Shown one piece after another: positions 1-13,200 of a DNA stretch of 64,000 bases; position 1 is the first letter of the stretch; each line of letters opens with the position of its first letter. This DNA is from Leptidea sinapis (Eukaryota; Arthropoda; Insecta; Lepidoptera; Pieridae). The DNA lies in contig NC_066268.1 of assembly GCF_905404315.1 (NCBI RefSeq), positions 13,430,001-13,494,000 of the forward strand. Direction: 5' to 3'. The translations under genes and the position numbers were made by a program. The notes under the pieces are model-generated. The model did no database searches and was not told the DNA's origin. It worked only from the letters and a program-made list of their open reading frames with translations.

Positions 1-1015
1 CAAAGTAACTACACGACCTACAACTACGCTAGAAGTACGAAAAATATATATTTTCATAGAATTAATTTATTGAAAGCTCGTGAAAATATTTTTATCAAAG
101 TTACAGTAAGAATTGTCTTTTATATAATAATACTTGCTAACGATGTTTACGACATCACTGATGACCAATCAAATTGCAATGATAAAACTAAATAATTTTA
201 CTTAAGTACTACAACACTCAAACTTAATAATATAAATGAATTATAGAAACTTATCCATGTCTTTAACACTGCTGCTTTCACTTATATTGTTCCAAGTACT
301 TGGCGTAAACATAATTATATCTTTGGAGATAACTCCTCTATTACTTTGGTTGATTCATTTCATTATATGAAGAGGACAGCAAAAACAAAACACAAGGGCT
401 GATCAAAATAAGAAACTAAAACATAATATGGCCTTAGAATGAACGATATCATAAACAATGATAAGTAACACAAAGATGAAAATTGAATATATAGTACAAA
501 ATACTTTATAACATATTTATTATTTACATTTAGTGAGACTACACCAACAATGGAAGTCAAACATGATGTCAACGTTATAATATACAAAAGTTACGATTTA
601 CATTCTAATTTTAATTTTAAATAGTGGTCATCTTTCTAAATTGATATAAGAAAAGTGGTCCAGATTTTCAGAAACAAAAACAAATCACCTGTCAATATAA
701 TACAGATTGACATAGTTGAAGTTATACCGCTACAATATCTTAACTTATACACAGTCATGTAGTACGCAAATAACGGCAAAATCTACGTAAGCTTGGCGAT
801 ACATTCAAGGCCTAAAACCGAAAAATTAAAACAAAAATATACCAACACATCGAATTCGTGCAAAGATTACATGAAATGAAAATATATTCCTATCGCTAAC
901 TTAGTTAGTATTATATAACAGCCACGATCATTAAAACAGTGATTTCAGCTCTGTTTATCACTTGGGGCTTCTCGCATATCAAATAAAATAGCTACATTAA
1001 CATCTTAAATAGAAT
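1..1015. other. AT-rich flank, nothing recognised
   Basis: I see no coding-like frame longer than background, no repeat family found elsewhere in the window, and no splice-bounded exon here. Confidence 0.4.
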
Positions 1016-1021
1016 TTTATT
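1016..1021 (-). terminator. candidate polyadenylation signal of the RPUSD2-like gene
   Basis: AATAAA on the minus strand lies about 160 bases after the stop codon, the first good match downstream. This implies a short 3' UTR of roughly 165-190 bases. Confidence 0.45.
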
Positions 1022-1178
1022 TGAAGGTGTTTCAATGGTGGACATATCATCATCTTTAGTTGGATCACAATCTATTTCTCGCAATATAGTTTTGGCTATT
1101 TCTATCCAATTACTTAAAGAAATGGGATACGTGAAGTACAGATGCGAGACGGCTCCCCAAAGGTGACATTTGCTGTAA

Positions 1179-1253
1179 CTATGAGTTCTCCGGTTCATCC
1201 CACTCGACGCTCGCCCACTGTGGAAGTTCGGTTTCGTATTCCCATCCTGGTCC
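1179..1253 (-). CDS. RPUSD2: RPUSD2-like terminal exon
   Basis: This 75-base exon has acceptor TTCACACAG and encodes GPGWEYETELPQWASVEWDE, then PENS and TAG. The GPGW.YE..LP.WA pattern is the usual end of RPUSD2 proteins, so the stop is the natural one. Confidence 0.93.
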   Translation of the reverse strand, partial: GPGWEYETELPQWASVEWDEPENS

Positions 1254-4200
1254 CTGTGTGAATAATATTATTTTGTAATAAACTTTTCGTATTACTATTT
1301 CTAGATATAACTTCAGGAATTGTAGTAACTAACTTAATGAAACTCTTGTTGAGAATTTTGATGACTAGAATTTCATTTCGTAAATGGTTTTCTTCGGAAG
1401 GGGACGTTTTATATAAAAAAGATTACATCATTTCTTTAATTGCAAAGATGTTTTTAAAGTCTGTAAAATAGTCTCCAGCAGTTCTGAAACTTGTTGCATC
1501 CATAATGCAGTTTACAGATAAATTAAAATGCTTAAATACCTTGTATTTCCAAGCGTGCAAGTACATTATGAGATCCCGGGGCCTGGGGTCACGGTAACGA
1601 ACACGACACTCGTAGCAGTGCGGGTCTGGAGTCAATGGGTCCGCCTGAACTGCTGAGTCTGTCGCAGGCAGCACAGCTGGGGCAGTGCAGCCGGTCTGAG
1701 TAGCCACTGTCACTTTCTCAGACTATTGCATAATGAAAAAATAAGATAAAGTAACGGTTATCTTTATATCTATATATATAAAAATGAATTGCTGTTTGTT
1801 AGTCTCGCTAAAACTAGAGAACGGCTGGACCGATTTGGCCAATTCAGGTCTTGAATTTTTGTGGAAGTCCAGGGAAGGTTTAAAAGGTGAATAAATAGGA
1901 AAATGCTGGTAAATTAAATAAAAACAACAAATTTGTTTTTCCTTTGACGTGTCCATACATAATTTCTATGAGAGAATTTATTGACGCACGGTTTGACAGT
2001 TCTGCTGTGAAACAATTTCATTACGACAGCAGGGTGCATATTTTACGAAGTAATTTTTGATGTTATGATATATTATTGACAAATTCATATAAAAACATTA
2101 TTTTATTTATTATATACAGAACAACGTCTGTCGGGTCAGCTAGTAGCAAATATAATTAGGACCACACGGTTTGAAGTAATATATTTTACTGTTTTATGTA
2201 TGGTCTTCCAACGATTTTTGTTGTTTTAATGTTCCTAATACAATACAGTCTGTTTGCATATGCAAGTAAAAATACCCGCTTTAAAACATATGTAATAAAA
2301 ATTTAATATTCATCAACCAAAAAAATTACGATTTTTTACCAAAAATGTCCAAAGTAATAAGTAGTTGCTTACTAGTAAAAGTGGTAAATTTAAAGTTATA
2401 CTAGAATATTTAAGTTTCACACACGTTAATATAATTATCACACCTTAGCATCGTTGGAGTCTTCGTTCATACCATGCGAGTCGGTGAGAGAGTTTGTAAG
2501 GCAGGGTTCCTCCACTGGGGCCTCGGTCGCACTTGATGGACTTGCTAGTGTTGCTATATTCACGAGATAATAAAAATCTATGTTAGATTGTGCATATCAT
2601 AGTGAATAAGACACAATAAAATTACTTAAAATAAAAGATATTCTACTTTCAAATATTTTTTTATTGCAATTCGCATTAAAATCTTAAGGTGGATAGGTGA
2701 AGGTATATTGTACTTAACTTTTTTTATTTGGGGCAAAAAAAGTATTCGTAATGACATTGTTGTGTAACAATAAGGCTTAAAATTAATGTATAAAAAACTA
2801 CAATATCCATAAAAGAAAAATACAAATAGCTATAGAGTAACGTTTATTATGTATGGTAAAAATAATGTTCGGCTACGTAGATACGCAATGTTATATCTTT
2901 AAAATTCTGTTATACGTGGATGCTCATAGTGGAGATGCTAGAAGAATGATCTCGTCATTGTAATTTGTATTAGGAATAAGGTTATAACAAAAAATATTAA
3001 TTATTATACCATTCCTCGGGCTTGATAATGGCAGTTATTTTGTAATAACCTACTTACCACGCTCGTGTCACTATTATTTATTTAAAATCACTAATGCGCA
3101 CTGAGTTAGATAGACTTTATTGCAAAATAATTTCAATAGCAAAAAGAAAATCGTTTTTTTTTGGCTGCGATTTACCTAACTTCAATGGAAAGAGTTCTTG
3201 ACAGAGCGACAAGGAAGTGATAGTTTAAGGGTTTCTAACTTTAAACCTGAGCTTTAAACCTGTAACTTACGAGTCATAACGGTTGATGGAGTAAGTCCCG
3301 GAGCTGGTGACTCCAATCTTGGCGAAGATTCTCTGGACGCTGGCCCGTTGTCACATTCATCTTCGCACACTATAATTCAATCGTTAATCTTTTAATATTT
3401 ACTCTCAACTATGTGTACTTTTAATATTGGAAAGAAGACGTCATTTAATTATTTAGGACATTACATATTTCGTCGTCCTCCAAAGTTACAAATTTATAGA
3501 AATATCGCGTTCAGAGAGTTTTATTAATTTATTCCGAACGGAAAATATATTGCCAATTGCTCAATATAAAATACTTTTTATTCAATATTTGTGATAAATA
3601 TAATTTTCATAATTTTTGAATATTTTGTCTAAAAGCAAATGATATGCGATGTATGTGAATCTTACGAAGAAAATCATAACAAACATATACATTCAGATTT
3701 GGCTGGATGAAGGTTGGTTAGTGCTTTTGTCGGATAACACAGTATTACCTGGGTTATCTATAATAATCAATGACTTAATATATTAAAAAGGAGCAGATAA
3801 TGTTTTAAGCGCTTATTTCACGAATCATAATTAATGCTTTAATTGAGACAATTTTGAAGTATTGTTAATTATAAAATATGTGGCAGTGACAAACACGAGA
3901 TTATTGTTTTAATCACGCCATTTTTACGTCTTTTCAATGTGTGAGCGTGACGCAAAGAGAACCCATTTCGGTTGTTCTGAATGTATAAATTATATTTATA
4001 AATACATTTGTACTTATAATACTTGCATAGGTAGATTTTTTTAAACAAAATGTGCAGTTTCATAGTTGACGAATATATAGTTATATATATAACTATATAT
4101 TCGTCAATCAATTATATATAAATGTATTTATAAATATAATGTATATATTCAGAACAACCGAATTGGGTGGATATATATACGGGTATATAAGTTCATCATT

Positions 4201-7200
4201 TAGTTAATCTATCACACCTTTATCGTCAACAGGAGGTTTGGAGAACAGAAGATCATCGTCAGCCGCATCAACTCCAAGCCAGTTCTCAGCATTATGAATA
4301 GCTATCAGATCCCTCACTAGTTCTTCGTCAGTTTTGCCCCCCGTATCTCCACCCTTGCCTCGTAGGGGGCCAAACACGGGATGATTGTATAACGGATCAT
4401 TTACTACGGGGTAACCTGAAAAAATCATTCATTCATTAATTCATTAAACCTGAAAAAATCAATAACATTACAAGATATTTGGCCATTCTTACAATTAGAA
4501 TTCTTTCTATTTCTTATCATTCGTATCGTTGACTATGATTTTGTCAATCAAAATGTGAAACAGTTATTACTAAAATTGTACGAATAGGTACTTGAATATT
4601 TAAATGAGTGCCAAGTGGGTATCTTGTATTATATATTGTGTTGGTGGTACAATAGGTAGAACCGTATCAACGGAGAAATCCTCGCCTTCCACCATTTTGA
4701 ATTCATTTGTACGTTTATTCGACGGTTTGTAAGATCTTCAACGATCTAGTTTTCCCCTGGTTGCGTATGTAGGCTAGTTTGTCCTCCTTTTCCATAAAAA
4801 ATGTTCTTCCCACTGTCCCCAAATTTTCAGGATATATGAGTAGGATATATAAACAAAAGAATGATCATTCAAATCGTCACGTCTTAGTCTATTTGAGTTC
4901 TTAATCCATTTTGAATTTCAAATTGTACATTATGTCTCCTTAGCTGATGGAAGAGACCACGTGATTTTATAACGGCCTTATTAATGTAATGTGATTGGCT
5001 GAGTTTAACTCCTATTTCGAATTAAATCTAGCCAGTTGGATTTTATTTCATAATTCCAAAATTATAATAATATTCCGTGCACCAGGTTATTACAAAGAAC
5101 TTCATAAACAAAAACTACGAGCACCCTCTAAAATGAGCATAAAACTTCATTTTCGCAATCGAGAAAAACAGGTATTCTTTTTTAAAAATATCTGCCGTGG
5201 CGAGTGGCCTATTGTATACTAAGGCAGCTGCGGTAAAATTAAAAAAAGAAATTTTAACAAGCACTGGAAATGAAAATTGGCAACGCGATGTTGGAGCATT
5301 CTTGCTAACGATCCCGACTTCATAATTGCATGCAGAAGAGTTTATGAATGTGAGTTTTCACTGTATTGTGGCTCGTTTGCCAGAACTTCCACACGGGCTT
5401 AATTCTGAATAATACTGATCTGATAAAAGGGATTACTTTACTTTTTCCGACGATACACTCTAAAGTGGATTAAACATGAGTTGTGCACACAATGTATGTT
5501 GCTTGCGTATTGCGAGGGCGAAGATTTGCATTATTCATCGTGTTGCAAAAATATAACACCTCTGTATGTGTTCATGTGGAGTATCTATGTTTTTTTTTAT
5601 AATATTTATCATGAAGAAACTCTAAAACTTGAGGCTATTTATTTAATAAGGTTGACCGCATATTTAAAGTACCTAATCTTTGCACAGACTTTTTATATCG
5701 CTTTTCAAGAAACACAAAATATAACACTACAAGTTTTCTATCGACTCAGTTAAGATAAATAATGATATAAGTAGTTAAAAAGACACTACATTTTGAAAAT
5801 GTAGTTTAGATTGCGGTAAATCCTTATTAACGCCTTTATTCAGCGATATAGTTAATAAATAACTTTCAAAACGACAATATTACATCTATATACAGCGTAA
5901 CGTTCGTCATTTTGAAACACAGTGCATTGACTTTTTATTATTTTATTTTCCTACATATTACTTTAGTACTGTAATCTTAAAACAATATAACATGATTTAT
6001 GCAAGGCTGGTGACACATGCTAGATCTTACCATGGGTACGAGTATAAGAGTTTTGATGCTACGCTGCATTTTATTTAAATTATTTTTAAGAAGTAGTATT
6101 TATATATATTAAAGTGATGTTAACCTTAATTTTATTGAATGCCGCAAGTTTACTTTATTACCAAAATTTGGATCTTCCATGAAGGAAAGGGATAAACTTT
6201 CTGTATACTTTGACTTATACTCTTCTGCATATATAAATCGAGAAGATATAAACTTCTGTCATTAGAAATATGTTCAAGACAAACAAATTTGATAATTATA
6301 ACATGTTTAATAAGGGCGTGCGTAAATTACACATAAGATACTTGACAAAGATACGGAAAATAAAAGTGCGACAGATTGTTATATAGTTGACCCGACAGAC
6401 GTTATTCTGTACAATTAATTTGTCAATAATATTTCATAGCATCAAGAATTATTTCGTAAGATATGCTGTTCTTATAACGAAATTGTTTCACAGCAGAACT
6501 GTCAAAAATTCTCTCAAAATTCAAAATTCTCTCATAGAAAATATGTCCATACAAAACAAATACTGGAATAAAAAGCTATTGTATCTCTCAAGTTGGACTA
6601 AACTGCAGTCCATGAAGTCATCCTCACTAAAATCCGTTCATTAATTTAAGGGTTGACTGGAAACAAATATTAGGACACTGGATTTATATAATATATTGTA
6701 ATAAATAAAGATATAAAAATTATTGTAATTCCGGTACCTAAAACAACTCTTATGCTCAATAGCTTCGAAAAATTTGGAAACAGGATGCGAATTTGACCTA
6801 AAAACTCTTGTTAGTAAAACTCACCCAGGTACTGCAGATGTACTCTTATCTGGTGCATTCTTCCAGTCTTCGGCCGGCACAGAACCACGCTAGTTTTACT
6901 TTTCTCGTTGTATCCTAGACGTTTGAATGTCGTCGAACAGTCCTTGCCCTTGGGTGATACTTTGCAAACTCCAATCTTGTAGCTGACAACTTCGATTGGT
7001 TCGAGACATTCTATTTCATCGCTGTAACATTATTTACGTTTTGCAAAATTTAGACAGTCAACAAACTAGAAAATTATACATTTTGGCCCACGAACTACCG
7101 ATCAACTAGGCTGAGATCTATAGAGCTTATTTAGACTTTGCTTAGATTTTACTTAGTACAACCTAGCTGAGTGTAAGTTGACATAATGATAGATTTCGTT

Positions 7201-10200
7201 ATTATTGTCATTTGACAGCTGAAATTATGCTAAGCGTAAGCTAAGACAGCCCAATGCAAAAGGCAAGTTCTCGTTTTATTACACTCAGCAAAGTTTTACG
7301 TAAGTAAGGTCTGAGCAAAATCTAAGTACGCTCAATAGAGCTCAGCTTTAGTGAGGAAAATCTGAGCTCAATACTGTAGCTTTACGTTATTCATATATAT
7401 TTTCATGACAGACAGCAGTTTATTTAAAGTCCATTTTATGAACACTACTGCCATATCGCTCCCAAATTTTGTCTAAATTGGGAATTATTTGACACCAATT
7501 GTTAAAGACAATAAAATAACTACTAGCACTCTCTTTAATCTATTCGTGTTTTTGTTTGACATTATTCTGTACTGTGTAACATCAGCAATAACAAACATGT
7601 TAAGTACCGTTTAAGAATATGGTTGAACCATTTGACTATTTTTAGATGACGTCATAACTTTAACTGTTAAACGTAACCATCCAATCTCCTCCGGTTTAAG
7701 CTAGCTAATGTTAAATAGCGACCTGTCGTATGTTTCAAATAAATATTCGATATTGACTTGATATTTCACTTTTTAAATTCAACTATGCCAAGGAAAACAA
7801 TGATGCAACACATTCCACAGTCTATGCTATGTCAGCGTTACTGATAACTTAAAAATTTGACGTAAACCGTAACTTTAATAGCTAATATGCTGCAACCCAG
7901 CCTAAGTAATAATTCTCATGTCACACTAACATTCCATAAAAACATGAACAAAACTAATGAACGCTGTAAAATATTTTTTGCAAAGAGTATTTATTGATTT
8001 TGATTGTTTCATATGCTCTGGAGTTTTATTAACCTGAATTTTTGTTTGAAATGTTTTCGATGCTTTATTGATGTTGAAATACTGTTACAGGGACTACATA
8101 ATCGAAAATTTAATACTCTCACAAAATAAAAATAATTGAATTACAATTATTGTTGTTAGCAGCAGTAAGATGTTATCATGAAGAATTTAAAATTAGATAA
8201 TTTAATGAAATGCAATGATCTGTTATAGTTTTTGACTAAATATAATTTTTTTGACTTATATAACACACATTGTTATCATTCAAGTATTTTATTTGCTTTG
8301 TGAATCAATATTTCTATTAACTTATATGTGTCGCAGGTATATTGTCAAAGCCGTGTTATTACAATTTCACTAGTGATATTATAATTAAACGGTAGATGGT
8401 CAATTGACTTCTTACAATTTAACGGCCTGGTTTTAGTGATATTGTAATGTCACGGGTACACTATAGTGATATTGTAAGGCAATGATATTTTGACAATTTT
8501 TTTTGTCGTTACTTTATGAGGCCGTCTTTGATTGGTCTGTTTCTTGTGTTTATTGTATAATAATTATTTTTAATTATGTATTAGTATTATTAACTAATTG
8601 TTATCTAAGCGAATCAGCCTTTGTTCACTAGTGGGTCTAATAGACAAATTTAGACTGTTGACCTCATCGCACGAGTCGAGCGTAGCGTGCCGCGGCAGCG
8701 GCCGGCGGGTGCCAGAAACGAATCGGCCCTTGTTCACTAATATATTAACAATAATTTCAGATGATAAATTACATACACGCTCCAATGTTTACTATTATTG
8801 GTTTGCAAATTGCGTATGAAAAAAATTTACCAATCAGAACGCTCGATTTTTTATAATATCACTATAGTTTACCCGTGACATTACAATTTCACTAAAACCA
8901 GGCCGTTAAATTGTAAGAATGAAGTAGATTGACTATCTACCGGTAAATTATAATATCACTAGTGAAATTGTAATATCACGGCTTTGACAATATACCTGCG
9001 ACAAATATAAATCATAAGGCAAAATTTAACATAAAATGCCATTTATTTACTATGTTTGTTGCAGATTATGAATTGTGAAATAATCACTTCACCAACATAA
9101 AAATTATCCTTTATAATAAAGATATTAAATATGCTAACCCATTTAAGTACTGGGGTGTTAAATGTCAAACCCTTTTTAAGAGAATGTTAATGTCGAATAG
9201 CAATTAACATTTTGAAGCGGCGTCGTTATGCGTACAATACGTACTCGTAATTAACTAATGGGCGGGCATTAAATCTCGCTTGACACGAAGATGCCCGACT
9301 GACAAGATTTAAGCCCTCTAATATTGTATTATGTAGAATAATACGTCATTGCATGTCTGGACTGTCATAATATGGCACGATTTGGGTCTTGGTCAATACT
9401 CATTTGTTCACTCAATTGTTTTTATACTGATTATCTCACGGTTAATACGGGTCATACAATATGAGTCACTGCCACTAAAGTTATGTATTAAACGTAACAT
9501 AGCATAATGTTTCAAGTGACATCAAAAAGAATTCTAAAGGAAACAATTTTAAGAGGATAAATGCCTTTTATGTCTTTTAGCATGTGATCGTTGTATGTAT
9601 GTCCCAACAGTGGGACAGGATGCCGGCTAGATTATGGGTATCACAACGGCGCCTATTTCTGCCGTGAAGCAGTAATGTGTAAGCATTATTGTGTTTTGGT
9701 CTGAAAGGCGCCGCAGCTAGTGAAATTACTGCACATACGCGACTTAACATCTTGTCTCAAGGAGACGAGCGCAATTGTAGGGCCGATCAGAATTTTTGGG
9801 ATTTTGAAGAATCCTGAGCGACACTATATTGTAATGGTCAGGGCATTTCAATTAGCATCAGCTGGACGTCCTGCTCGTCTCGTCGTAGTAAAGTAGGAAA
9901 GTAGATACATCGTGTGTACAATTTTAAAAATAAAAAAATTAACAGGAAAAAGAAATATGTGGCAAATGTAAGACTGATAATTAAATCAAGATTCTCCAAA
10001 GAGGTGTGGCTGTCGTTTCTTACTTACGCCAGGTGTCGTAACATTTTATCATTCCAGGTGACATTTCGTTGAGAGACCTTCCAGAGAAGCTTCCTTTCCC
10101 CTTCTATGGAAGGTGTCTCAACGAAATGTCAAATGAACTTTCCTAGATAGCTTTGAATAAGTTGTCACAACTATAAACTACAATTACTTGAGTGTAAATT

Positions 10201-13200
10201 CGTGAAATAAAGAACTAGATTTTTAATTATGACAAAAATTTTACCATCGATATTTGAATATCTAAGTAATTTTACTTCATCTTAAACACAATGGCACGCA
10301 ACGACTATTTTCTAAAAATCATTCCACATAAAAGAAAGACAACCAAGAAAACACCTTAAAATTATTGAAAGGAATCGTGTTAGACCGTGCCATGAGCCCT
10401 GATACTTACTCTGGAAACTCTCCGTCGACTCTACAAACATATTCTTTCTGCACTTGTCGGTTTCTGATCTGATGCTCCATTTGCCTCGCCTTCTTTGGAC
10501 TTCTCCCGAACAATAAGAGACCTATAAAATATAATACTTTGAGAAACCATTTCGAAAGTATACAATATCGTCTACTACTTTTTGGGTTTCGTTGTAACTA
10601 ATTAAAAAACACCAAAACAATGGTGTTAATTGTTTTAATAACGGACAAATAAAAATATGTTGCGTTTTCAGATTCTTAAAAGTTATTTTATATTTTTTCT
10701 AATAATTGCTTACAAAATGCTCGCAAAATACCTTTGTATATTTACGGTGTGTGTGGATGATGCAGCTACTGAAGTCAATAACTTTTGTTTTGTATTCATT
10801 AACATTTACTTTTTTGACTTACTACTCGTGTAAGGTATTGATTATTGGACGTTTGTTGCATAACTTTACATATTAAATTGTTATTGAAATGATTTTTAAA
10901 ACGATGAAAATGTAAATCTTGATTTAAAAGAGTGGCAATCAGTTTCATGCTACTTCTTCTCATTAGCTCAACCCTTTACATTTCTTAGCGGTAGATTAAG
11001 TAAGAAAATTTTTATTTTGATAATGTCATTTCCGTGATCTAAATGAATAAAGTCATTTTGATTTGATTTGATTTATCTTAATTTCATTAGGTAACATGCC
11101 GAGATTTAAGTCAACGCTAACCGAGTAAAAACTAAAAGCACAGCTAGTAGTTAATAATACTTTGTAATGACTATGTTTAGTACAAGAATTGTCCAGAGAA
11201 GTGGGAGAAAAAATAACCATCGTGAATCTTACGTTGCGTTTTTAAAACGATTTTTTTTTTAATTATTAACACTTGTAGACGATCTATAGATACAACTTAG
11301 AAAAGAACTTATTTTAATTAATGAAGTGAATTTAAAGTAAAAGGGGACGAAAAGTAAGCATTTTGAATAGCTGTTAAAGCTTCGTAAACAAAAAGTTTAA
11401 ACTAATTTAGCATAAAAAAACAAAGTACAAAGTACACATGTCAGAAGTGAAACCTCAATTGTGCATGAACCTCTAAACTGCATATGAAGTCCTGGTACAT
11501 GTTGCTAGGATGACACATGATTTCAACCGCTATGAAAGACATTACTAACACCGCTACCATATTTATGTCCTCCTGGTGTCTATGCAGTTATAAGTCGTGC
11601 GTATGATATAAGAATATATTAAGGTATACCTAGTCGCGTCATTCATAAAAATAAAATAGTATCCATATTTCTGTCTTATTCTTTGCCGGCTTCATCCTAC
11701 ACATTTTTGAATTTGTGTCTCTTACCCGTCGTTTTTTCCGTTGCATTCGGTTTGAAATCACAACAATTCTAAAGAAGTTTCACTTCAAAAAATAACGAAA
11801 AAATTTGCATCTTCATTTTGCGACCCTTGTCCCTCGACGAACCTCGAAACAAATTAATTTACTAAAAAGCATTAGCTCAATTCGAGAGTTTAATTAGCTA
11901 CAGTAGCTGCCGCTATTGAAAATATTATTATTACTTAAATACAATTTCAACGAGATATAAACTCAGATATTTCTGACGCTTCACAAGAGTTTATTTGTCT
12001 AATTAAATCAGCCGACATCTGTCATCGTTCGCCTTATAATTCCCTGCAGAGGACTGTTCAAACAAATAAAATATTAACGAAACTCACTTTGAAATTGCCA
12101 GGCACGTATCACAATTTACAAAAGGGCCATTAAAGCCTTAAAATTTATGTGTTTCCTTGCGACTCGGCTAAAATATTTACATCTTGAATACACAGTAGGT
12201 GCAAAGATTTGAATATTTTTAATTTTGAATTACAGTTTAATACATTTAAATAACAAACGAAGGTATTAGTGCCTTAATTCAAACTAGAAACTCAAAATGT
12301 ATTCTTTATTATGTGTTTTACTGGGGCTCCTAGAAATAGTTCGCAATTACTGAAGGGCACGCATAGATTATACCTAATAGTTTTCCATAATTTCATATAA
12401 ATGTTATATCAGATTTTTTTTTAAATCATATTAGAACAATCAGACGAAATCATATAAAAATAACAAAACCAAGGTCATTTTAGTATAAAAAGTACAGAGC
12501 TCAGTTTTACTTAATCTTTTTACTTAATTTTTATCGTTAATCGGTCGGTATTTAATATACGGCCGTTTTCAATAACCTATGTATCTTTAGTTTAACTTAC
12601 GGATACATTGCTGTCATCGTTCAATGACAAGATCTTATAAAGGTATGTTCAATATAGTTATAGTCCAATGCTATCAGTCAATAGGTTATTGAAATGTAAG
12701 TAAGCGTAAAAGGATATATTTGTCTACCTCTAGTTAAGTTAAATTAAGGATAGATAGGTTATTGAAAACGGCCGTAAATGTTTCAACAACTAACGTTCCG
12801 ATATTTGCTACTAAACGGACGAATTATTTATTGACATACACGATCATACAATTTCCTTTTTTTATGAGAAAAAGTGAAGAAAAGAGCAGGATGTTCAGCT
12901 GATGGTTATTGATACACTCTGTCCACCACAATAAGATACCACAGAGTCTAGAACCCAAAATTCTGTGCAGCATCGCCAATGCACTCATAACTTTAAGATG
13001 ATAAGTCACAGTAGCTTCAACAAAAATAAAAAATCAGTATGTACTCGAGACCATATGGCAGAAGTAATAACATTATCAAGGCGAGGTTAATAATACGAAA
13101 CAATTTGTTCAACTGCGGTTATGTCTACAATATGTGATCATAGAAACACGCTATCAAAGATAATTATAAGATTAACTAATTAGATTATTTTTAAGTTTAA

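Noticed and set aside
992..1198. Minus-strand ORF of 68 codons overlapping the last RPUSD2 exon
   Set aside because: A different frame from the terminal exon; the spliced frame ends at 1179 with the family's conserved C-terminus.
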